A DNA stretch of 64,000 bases from Ceratocystis colombiana (lineage: Eukaryota > Ascomycota > Sordariomycetes > Microascales > Ceratocystidaceae): positions 1-64,000 of the forward strand of contig JAOSLS010000160.1 of NCBI GenBank assembly GCA_026419805.1. Reading direction: 5' to 3'. Positions 34,716-43,874 of this stretch are shown one piece after another. The notes under the pieces were generated by a model. It saw only the letters and a list, made by a program, of their open reading frames with translations. It did no database searches and had not been told where the DNA came from. Each line of letters starts with the position of its first letter. Within the stretch, counting starts at the first letter, position 1. Made by a program: the position numbers and the translations under genes.

Positions 34716-35510
34716 AAGTGGACCTACCTGTTTGGAATTGTGTACAAGACAAAGAGGCCTCTAAAATCTGTGGCAGATGCCGTTTCTTCTCTGCCAATGT
34801 ATTGCTGTTATCGGTGTCCACAGAAGAATCAGTTAGGAAGCCAGCACCAGTAAATTCTAAAGGGAGAATCGTCGCTTTGTGTGCCCTATTATAGAAAATC
34901 CAGCTTTTTATCACCCGGATGTAAGACGACGTTGCACAGATTTCAAGGCCCTCGCTGAATCCAGGCATCCCTCATCCAACTACAGCCTTCTACTTTCAGG
35001 ATCTGCGTTGTCTAATACCGAAATAAGGGATAGTTATCGATATTATGCTGTGTGCCCCTGATCATTTAGCCCTAGAAACTGCATCCTCCAATCCGTCATA
35101 GAATATTGGCTGGATAGAGCACCCATACAGGTTGATGATGTTCGCTAGTACCTTTTATGGCGGCTAGTTTGCAGAGTCCTATATCCTGATGTTTGTATTG
35201 TCGGTATTGATAGTCAAACCAGTGACTCACCAATAATGATGAAAGAAGTAATTGCGAACGGCAGAATGACGCTTAAACGACGGTGAGTAATATTTTGCTG
35301 CTGGTTGCCCCCCTTATATATTGCTGTCCCCCCACCAAATTGAAGTCCATCGTGTCTTCTCCCACATTTTTTCTCAACACCCAAACTTTTCTTCTATTTC
35401 TTTAGCATCTTACTTGCTGCTTCATAATGCCACCTCATTGATTGCTTAACCACGACTAATTTCTCTCTACATCCTCCTTTTCCCCTCGGCGGCTCAAGTT
35501 TTATTGGAGC

Positions 35511-36822
35511 TTGGTTTACTACACCCTACAATGGCATCATCAAGCAGAAAACAATCCCGAGGAGACTGCTAGACGATCCAAAGAAGCTACGGAAATCATC
35601 CAACCAAAAACCTTGGATGAGCACCTGAAGGCGTGCAACTCTCTTGTCTCATCTAAGTTGTGCGTACAGAAGAATAAAAGTTCTGGGACCCTCGAGGACT
35701 CCACGACCATCAGTGTCGAAGAACCCTCGATGACAACCTTCACGCCAATTTTGATGGTGGACGAGGGGTCATTTTTGAGAATTGCTCCCGTGTTCTTGAC
35801 AGGATTTTTGATGAGGAACAAAGTAGCTCTCAAGACTCTTCTACCATAAGGCCTAAAACTCCCGGAGATCAAATTACCCTTTGGCCAGCCGATTATTACA
35901 GGGCAATTAACCCCGATCGGTTTTGTGCGCATACGCCGACTGCCCTCAATCACCCGGGTCTATGATTATATGATCCGCGCTGGACTGGACTATGGCTTCG
36001 TTTCCAACGACGAAGCCTCAACTGTCCATAATCCCCGCGGTTCGCCATATCATTTTCGCAAAAGAAAACGCCTGCGTGATGATGATGATGATGAAAATAG
36101 TCTGTCTCCTAAGTTGAACCAAAGTTCATCCAATGACGATAGCAGTGGTGGCAAATACAAAGATGACAGCAGCTCAGGCCAACAAGAATTCATTTCGCAG
36201 CGATATGGATCTGGGACCTGTGGTTTTATAGATCCTGCGCTGGCCTTTTTGCCGCCACCCTGCTGGGATATGGTTATAGGTTTATAGGCAAAGGTGCTTC
36301 TAAGTCTAACTGATGGTCCCTTGAGAATGAGGTCTATGCGTATCAGTGTTTTGAGGTAATCCAGAGGATCTCTGTCCCCGTGTATCTCGGCTAAATCTGC
36401 GAAATGGACCGAGACTTTCCTCACCACTCAGGACACACTTGGGTGTATGAGGTTCCTATCGTGAGCTGGAGACAGACTTGGTGTAGCAAGCAAGAAATAT
36501 CGGACCCCCAGAGCCTGAGGCATTGCATCGTTTCGTTCTATTGTTGAACAGGACATGACGTGGAGGAGCTTAAACCTGGAAAAAGCGTGGTACGACCCCG
36601 AAACGGACCACGTCTTGGTGTTTGGATTTCCTCATTTTCAAGTCTATCGCCAGCCGCAGTGGTCGTTTGGACACGTGGAGTCATTTGGAAGACTGGACGA
36701 AGAAGGTGAAAAAGGCCCTCGAGAAGTTGCGTGGCATTGAGTGCTGCAAAGTCTTTTCCTTTAGGGACTTGACGTATGAGATGACGAAGATGCCCAAGCT
36801 GTTTTGGGAATCGGACAACTGA
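35511..36822 (+). pseudogene. Decayed fungal protein-kinase-like gene (FunK1-type family)
   Basis: Open blocks in one frame at 35511-35849, 35925-36287 and 36555-36740, then a shift to another frame (36622-36822). Block 1 begins near EETARRSKEATEIIQPKTL and DEHLKACNSL, block 2 reads YDYMIRAGLDYGFVSNDEA then SPYHFRKRKRLRDDDDDE, and block 3 has YDPETDHVLVFGF then DWTKKVKKALEKLRGIECC. These resemble, in order, the N-terminal, middle and C-terminal parts of a large expanded family of fungal kinase-like proteins. The central catalytic part is missing, a TAA ends block 1, and a frameshift lies near 36650. The product is surely not functional in this form. The family assignment is from memory. Confidence 0.6.
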
Positions 36823-37547
36823 GCGTTTGTTTACTTTTATATTTTCTAGTTTCGATTTAATAAACTTATGATGAACCTTTTGGCTCTGACTTTTTTTTAG
36901 ATTTTGGACAAGACTTTGCTTTCCTAATGGCATCGTTTCCCGTTGTCGTAGCCCTGGCCACTACCACGATTGCTTTGTATTAATTTCTCATTTTGGTTTC
37001 TCTTCTTCCAACAAACCAATGAACAGTACCAAAACAATGCGTCAGTCTTCCATTTACTAACCTGCTGCTGAAAACGCGTTTTACCACTGCAGCCATATAA
37101 GTCGCCCAACTCTGGTCTCGCCTACCATAAAGCCTGTCCGCTTCCGCCATGATAGAGGGCTCTTGATGTTCAAGTAGCTCAGGTCACATCGCAGAATGGG
37201 CGTTCCCTATTCCTCTTTTTTTCTTTGTCTTTTTACACCGACATCATTCTGTGGCTGCAGCTGGGCGAAACCGACAACATAAATCATGAGTTGGCCGAAC
37301 CCTGGTAAGCATGCATGCATGTATTCAGCGTCACAACTGCAGCAGCATGATGCTATTAGGCTGGTAGCCTTGGGCAACAACTCACCCTTCCCCGCATCTG
37401 GCATCAATAAAGCTGCTCTCCTTTGATACACATCAATAAAGCTGCTCTCCTTTGATACACATCAAGAAAACTTCTCTTCGGCAACTTTATTGCCCAGATT
37501 TAACAACCGCCTACTATCATCACACATACTCTTGAGCTTCACCAAAG
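36823..37547. other. Intergenic region and promoter of the NACHT-WD40 gene
   Basis: Holds the 3' flank of the kinase-like pseudogene and the presumed promoter of the NLR gene, including a 29-bp tandem duplication at 37402-37459. No gene is seen. Confidence 0.5.
37402..37459 (+). repeat. 29-bp tandem duplication upstream of the NLR start
   Basis: Two identical 29-bp units beginning CATCAATAAAGCTGCTCTCC and a third unit that is cut after seven bases, ending about 90 bp before the ATG at 37548. Confidence 0.92.
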
Positions 37548-40500
37548 ATGCCATCCTTGTTTCATAAAGCCAGGACCAAGGTCTACAGGCTTTTCAAAGC
37601 CTCCAATCAATACTCTGGCTCAGCTACCTCACTCATAACGTCCTCATCCGGGCCGGTACAGTCACTGCCAACAACAGGCACGCCTTCTCCGCCGCCAGCA
37701 CCTGAGCCCAAACCAGCGCCGCTGGCTAGTATACAGGAGAATGTTTGGCGTCGGGCGTACGATGATTTGAGGAAAAAAGACGCTGAGTTAGTGAAGGCTT
37801 TCGAGAATATTGTCCATACTACACTCCACCTCAACGAGAAGGACGCCGAATCCTCTGAAACCGCCGAGAGTAAGGCGGTGGCAGCCCGGGAGGTCTCTTC
37901 GCGTGAAATGCAGCAGATTGTTCGGGATGCGATCAACCGGACAAAAACCGAAGCTTCCCTCAAGCAGGAAATCAGCGATGGCTTGCAAGCAGTCCATGCG
38001 ATCAGGGGACTCATGGATTCAGCTTTACGCACCGCCCCGGAAGCTGCTGTTGTGTGGGCCACTGTCTGCCTTGGAATAGAAGTATGTAATTCAAATACAT
38101 TGCCAGAATATGACACACGGTATACCGTTCTTAACTAACACTAGATAGATTTTGTCAAATCCCGTCACTGAGGCGCTCGAAAATCGCAAAGGCATACAGT
38201 ATGTTCTATGCAGGATGGAGTGGTATTGGAACTTGGCTGACTTGCTGCTTGACGAAAACAAAGGCGAGACAGCCACGACTTCAATGCGAGATGAGCTAGA
38301 GAAGGATATCGTGCGGCTCTTTGAGAAGCTCCTCTTATATCAGATGAAGAGTATCTGCCTTTACCACCGCAGTCGGTCTGTCACTTTTGTCAGAGACTTG
38401 TTTCAAATCGACGACTGGGGAGGGCAGCTGAGTGGCATTAAGGAGGCTGAAGAAGCCGTGCGATACGATATCGAGCAGTACAACAACCAAGAGAGCCAGA
38501 TCCAACTACAGAAACTTAACGACACAGCGGACGCCCTTCAGCAAGGCTTGCAAAGCATTACCACAGCAGTAAAAAACCAGACAGAACTCCTACACGACAT
38601 CCATGCAGCCGCGCAAGACCAAGCAGAGCAGCAGGCAAAGAGACATGAAGAAGACAAAGACAAACAGTGCCTTTCAGAGCTGTATGTGACTGATCCTCGC
38701 ATCGACAAGAAGGATATTGAGGAGAAAAAAGGCGGCTTGTTGAAAGCCTCCTACCAATGGATCCTTGAACATACGGACTTCCGGCGGTTTCAAACCGAAA
38801 AAGACACCCCAATTCTCTGGATCAAAGGAGACCCTGGCAAAGGCAAGACTATGCTCCTTTGTGGCATTATCGATGAGCTGGAGTTGGATCCGTCAGCGTC
38901 ACTCTCCTACTTTTTTTGCCAGGCTACGGGCGGCGATCGGCTAAGTTCGGCTACGTCTGTTCTACGAGGCCTGATCTATTATCTGGTGCGTCGCAATCCA
39001 CAGCTAGTGAAGCATGTGCGAATAAAATACGATTATATGGGGAAAAAGCTCTTTGACAATGAGGGTGCCTGGCATGACCTCTGCGAGATAATGACAGCTA
39101 TCCTAAGCGACCCAAGCCTAGAGAATGTGGTCTTGATCGTTGATGCCTTGGATGAGTGCAGCGTGGACCGGAAACGCCTACTTGACTTTATCGCCAGGCC
39201 TTCGCCTGCCAAGTGGATTGTATCAAGCCGCAATTGGATAGATATTGAAGAAGTTCTGGACCACGCAAGGCAAAAGATTCAGATAAACCTCGAAACGAAC
39301 CGAGAATCTGTCTCGTTGGCAGTTGAATCTTATCTCCAGCTCAAGGTGGATCAGCTAGCGCAGGAAAGGAAATACAAAGAGGGCATGAAGGCCAACATCC
39401 TGAGACATTTGAGGGCAAATGCTGATGGGACTTTCCTTTGGGTAGCCCTGGTTTGCCAAGAGCTCTCAAATGTGAGTATCCGAAAACGCCACACTCTGGA
39501 TATAGTGAAGTCGCTTCCACCCGGGCTTGCTCCCTTATACAGCCGAATGCTAGAGCACATTTCCCAGTCGAAAGACGCACAGATTTGCGGGAAGATACTT
39601 TCTATTGCCGCTGTTACTTATCGGCCCATCACTTTAGAAGAGCTACGTGTCTTTGTTGAGGAGCTCGAGGACTTGGAACTCGAGGAGGTGAAGGAGATCA
39701 TTGAGTCATGTGGCTCCTTCCTGACTGTCCATCGAGATCTTGTTTCTTTTGTGCACCAGTCAGCTAAGGAGTATCTGCTTAGCGAAGCCCCCGGAAAGAT
39801 ACTGCCTTATAGCATTGCACACCAACACCAGATGGTCTTTTTACGATCACTTGATCTTCTGTGTGGAGAGCTGAGCCGCGACATTTACGGTCTGCAGGCT
39901 CCAGGATACCTCATTGACCAGGTTTCGATCCCCGAACCCGATCCATTGGCTTCTCTTGGATACTCTTGCCTCTTCTGGGTCGACCATCTCCGCGACTCGA
40001 CACCAGGTGTAATGGCCAGTGGAAACGATAGGATCCTGGACTTCTTTAAAGAATATTATCTTCAGTGGCTAGAAGCTCTCAGTCTTCTACGCAGCGTCTC
40101 CGTCGGAGTAAGAGCAATGAACAAACTGGAGATTTATCTAGTAAGTGGTTCTATATCGAGAGGAGAAGTTTTAACAAAACATGGTTTTTAACATTTTGCA
40201 GAAGAAAAAAGCGTCACAGGAACTTCAAGAAATTATAAAGGATGCTCGCCGATTCCTCCTATCCCATAGAGACATTATTGAAGTTGCCCCACTGCAGGTG
40301 TATGTATCGGCTCTGATATTCAGTCCTACCAGCAGCCTAATAAGGCAATTTAGCCAGGAGGAGCTCAGTTGGATTGAGTTGAAACCAAGGATTGAGGCAG
40401 ATTGGGATGCCTGCCTGCAGACTCTCGAGGGCCATGGCCGAGGGGTGACATCGGCGGTGCTCTCAAACGATGGACTACGACTAGCATCAGGGTCTCGTGA

Positions 40501-42250
40501 TAACACAGTCAAGGTCTGGAACGCGACTTCTGGAGCATGCCTACAGACTCTTCAAGGTCATGGTGACTGGGTCAGATCAGTGGCCTTCTCGGAAGATGGA
40601 CGGTGGCTGGCGTCAGGATCGGATGACAAAACGGTCAAGATCTGGGATGCGGCTCGTGGCACGCTCTTACAGACCCTTGAGGGTCACGGCGATCCGGTTA
40701 TATCGGCAACATTCTCGAAAGATGGGCGGCAGATTGTGTCAGGATCCTATGATAAGACAGTTAAAATCTGGGATGTGTCCTCTGCTGTATGCCTACAGAC
40801 CTTTACGGGTCACGATGGCCGGGTTATGTCCGTGGCATTCTCAAGCAATGGGCAACAGGTGGCATCAGGGTCCCGTGACAAGACAGTCATGGTCTGGGAC
40901 GCGACTTCTGGAGTATGCCTACAGACTCTTAAAGGTCATGACCACTGGGTCAGATCAGTCGTATTCTCGGAAGATGGCCAGCGGCTAGCATCAGGATCGG
41001 ATGACAAAACAATCAAGGTCTGGGATACCGCTTCTGGCACATGCTTGCAGACCCTGGAAGGCCATGGTGATTTGGTGTCATCGGTGGCGTTTTCGGATGA
41101 TGAGCAGCAGCTGGCATCAGCGTCAAATGACAAGACAATCAAGATTTGGCATGCAACTTCTAGCACATGTCTACAGACCCTTGAGGGTCACGACCTGGGA
41201 GTGACATCAGTGGTGTTTTCGGAAAATGGACAGCAACTGGTATCAGGGTCGGACGACGGGACGGTCAAGATCTGGGATGTGGCCTCCGACGTATACATGC
41301 GGACCTCCAAAGCTCATAACGACCGAGTAGCGTCAATGACATTCTCGGATGACAAGCAGCGGCTAGTATCGGGGTCTCGTGACAACACCATCAAAATCTG
41401 GGATGCAACCTCTGGTGCCTGCCTACAGACCCTTGAGGGCCACAATGACTGGGTGAGATCAGTCACGTTCTCGAGGGATGGACAGCGGTTGGCATCAGGG
41501 TCCCGTGACAGGACGGTCAAAATCTGGGATGCGACTTCTAGTGCATGCCTGCAAACCCTCAATGGCCATAGCGAGATGGTGGCATCAGTGGCCTTCTCGA
41601 CTGATGGACAACGTCTGGCATCAGGGTCCCGTGATAAGACAGTCAGGATCTGGGATGCAACTTCTGGCACATGTCAGCAGAAACTAGAGGGCCACGATGG
41701 CTGGGTATCATCAGTGATGTTCTCAAACGACGGAAAGCGGCTAGCGTCAGGATCTCATGATAACACGATCAAGATTTGGGATGCAACTTCCGGAGCATGC
41801 CTACAAACTTTTGAGGGTCACGACGATTGGGTGAGGTCAGTGGCCTTCTCGGAAGATGGGCAGCGGTTAGCATCGGGCTCTTATGGCAAGGTCAAGATCT
41901 GGGATGCGAGCTCCGGTGCTTGCCTACAGACTCTTTTAATAGGCGGCACTATACGTCGCTGTTCATTTGACCCACTTGACGACTCTCTCCTGTCTACAAA
42001 CATTGGCGTCCTAGACTTGGATATGCCTGTATCAGCTGCAATCCCATCGACTGACCAAGTTTCCTCGCTTACAGCCAACATCCGCGGCTACGGTGTTGAT
42101 GGCCCCTGGATTATGAAAGATGGGCAAAGGATTATTTTACTGCCACCAGGATATCATTACCATTCTATGGTATCTGATGTATCAGACACAAGGGTCGGGC
42201 TGGGTTTCAGGTCGGGGCGTGTCCTAGTCATAGGGTTCAGATCCGCTTAG
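37548..42250 (+). CDS. NACHT-WD40 STAND (NLR-like) protein with NACHT_N N-terminal domain
   Basis: Exons 37548-38081, 38149-40140 and 40202-42250, all phase 0, give 1524 aa. Residues about 60-340 match the NACHT-NTPase N-terminal domain (ENVWRRAYDDL, GLMDSALRTAPEAAVVWA, RMEWYWNLADLLLDEN, LYQMKSICLYHR). The NACHT NTPase has a P-loop GDPGKGKTM at 405-412 and VDALDEC at about 509, followed by the winged-helix/superhelical region (FLTVHRDLVSFVHQSAKEYL). Twelve WD40 repeats of 42 residues occupy about 911-1422, followed by a conserved tail (GPWIMKDGQRIILLPPGY). The organisation is that of HET-E/HET-D/HNWD proteins of vegetative incompatibility and of related fungal innate-immune receptors. The 3' intron sits exactly between the NACHT arm and the WD40 exon, as in the gene on the opposite strand. 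Confidence 0.93.
40408..41940 (+). repeat. 12 tandem WD40 repeats (126-bp unit), diverged
   Basis: Units run from the first ACLQTLEGHGRGV to the last CLQTLLIGG. They keep LASGSxDxTVKIWDATS, but differ from one another at many silent and replacement sites (for example units carrying QIVSGSYD, SAVCLQTFTGHD and DVYMRTSKAHN). Confidence 0.95.
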
Positions 42251-42640
42251 CGACCGGCCCACGTTAGTATCTGCGATCACCTAGCTGCTCTGAAGCTGCT
42301 CGCGGGGCTTGGCCAAGGAACCGAAATCCGCCACAAGTCCAGGACTTGCGATGAGAGTCTGCTGCTGTGTGTCAGTGGATAGCTAGAAAGGTTGCTGTGT
42401 ATGCCGCTGTTGAAGAGGCTGGATTGGTGCGTCGGGAGCGATTGCGATCTGTTGAGGAGGTGATGTGGCTAAGCAGGAACGACAACAAGCTGAGCTAGTG
42501 GTGGTTGTTGTGCGGCGGTTTTTAGAAGACGTTTGCCTTGCTATTATCTTTCTTTCACTGTTTGATCAGTCGCTACCTATTTATTTCTACGTTGCTGTTT
42601 TTTTTCCTTGTTTTTATTCTTAACCTCCGTTATTCTGTCC

Positions 42641-42724
42641 GGTAACCAGTCCGGCGTCTTTTGATCTCTGTGATTCCCGTAGACGTTAAATATATTCAAG
42701 TTCAAGTTCAAGTTCAAGTTCAAG
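42641..42724 (+). repeat. Dispersed repeat with TTCAAG tail, copy 4 (five TTCAAG units)
   Basis: GGTAACCAGTCCGGCG, GATCTCTGTGATTCCCG and TAGACGTTAAATATA followed by five perfect TTCAAG units at 42695-42724. This is the best-preserved copy. Confidence 0.85.
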
Positions 42725-42754
42725 CTCTCCAGAGCCAGTTCTAGAAGCTAGAGG

Positions 42755-43080
42755 GTCTTCTTCGAAGGACCAAAGATAGTTATACATAAGGCTGCCTTAC
42801 TAGAGGCCATGGTCAACGACCTTCAACAAGCGAATGAGATACTAAGCCAGCGCCGGAGGGCAAAAGGGCCCGGCTACAAAGAAGAGAGTTAATGGAAATA
42901 TAGGGAGGAACCCAAGCAGTGACCACATGGATGTGGATGCGCAGGTAGTGGCTGAATCGTCGATAAGCGGTGGTCGGCGCGTTTAAAGGAAAGCCGTTGT
43001 GAAATGTGTGGCACGGCCGGCCATGACAGGACAACGTGCCAAACTTTGCTTATATGTCTTGGGAAGAGGATAGCGATTAA
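42755..43080 (+). mobile_element. Remnant of a Fot1/pogo-type DNA transposase C-terminus
   Basis: In one frame the sequence reads KAALLEAMVNDLQQANEIL then SQRRRAKG, followed after a stop by DAQVVAESSISGGRRV, and in a shifted frame CEMCGTAGHDRTTCQ, a CX2CX4HX4C zinc knuckle. These three blocks occur in this order at the end of fungal pogo/Fot1 transposases of the Tc1/mariner superfamily. At least two stops and one frameshift separate them and no DDE catalytic core is present, so only a dead 3' fragment remains. Confidence 0.65.
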
Positions 43081-43874
43081 ATTTAGTTGTTCAAATATTT
43101 CGTCATGCTTTTGTCTTCAGGTCTGGCTTCGAGGCTGAAATTTCTGACACGTATGCTTGCTTGCCACCCAGGCTATCTCATAGTCGAAGTACGCAGGGAG
43201 AACAGGGCAATTAATACAAGCACTTCTACAACAATCAACCGCTAACGCCAAGTATTAATCTTCGTATGAGGTGCAATATGTTTATTGAAGTGGTGAATTC
43301 GATGAAGGAGAGTCCTACTATTTTTCCGCACATTATAAGTAGCCTTGAGAAGCTAAGAGGGAAAAAGCCAGACATCACAGCTCCTAAAAGCCGTTTATTA
43401 TAGACTACTATCATGACCTCAAAGTGCGGGAAGTGTTTCATGCTTCAGGATTTGATTGTCGGATGTTGGAAGGACAAAAAGTACTTGATGACGGAAATGC
43501 CTTGGCGAACGCGGGAAAGGTGCACCGCATATCTAGATGCATCATCGCATGGTTAGTTAGCATGTAAACTACGAATCATTATGAATCTTGAGTCAGAAGA
43601 ACTAGGCTTACGCAAAATATGGGTGCAATATAAGGGCTGTTGAAGAACTATGGCATGAATGAGCAATTAGTTTTTAACCAAGGATGGATTAACTAAGAAT
43701 ATAATTGGATCATATAATGAAAAGACTTACATGATGTGAATCAAAAATCGGGACGTGAAATTTAGTGTAGCGAAGCAATCAGTACGTACAGTTTACTAAA
43801 GGGTGAAATTCTTGCTTTGGCATTCTAGGCGGGGGGGGATGGGAGTATGCGGTTTTGGTCGAAAGCTGGTGACT

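Larger units (their letters stand above)
34269..35510. other. Repeat-rich intergenic region
   Basis: Contains two copies of the TTCAAG-tailed repeat, a LINE-like 3' end at 34565-34615, and an A/C-rich microsatellite. From 34720 to 35510 there is unique AT-rich sequence with no recognisable gene. Confidence 0.55.
42251..43874. other. Intergenic region between the two convergent NLR genes, with repeat and transposon remnants
   Basis: Holds the 3' flanks of both NLR genes, copy 4 of the TTCAAG repeat (42641-42724) and a Fot1/pogo-like remnant (42755-43080). From 43080 to 43874 the DNA is AT-rich without coding potential; there is a G run near 43832-43839. Confidence 0.6.

Noticed and set aside
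40225..41687. Reverse and frame-shifted open frames across the plus-strand WD40 array
   Set aside because: Shadows of a repetitive coding exon; they repeat with the same 126-bp period and have no independent signal. The same applies to plus-strand frames at 44191-44898 over the minus-strand array.
43770..43830. Faint resemblance to small-subunit rRNA words (GGTGAAATTCTTG)
   Set aside because: Only about a dozen bases match and the flanks do not; no rRNA gene is supported.
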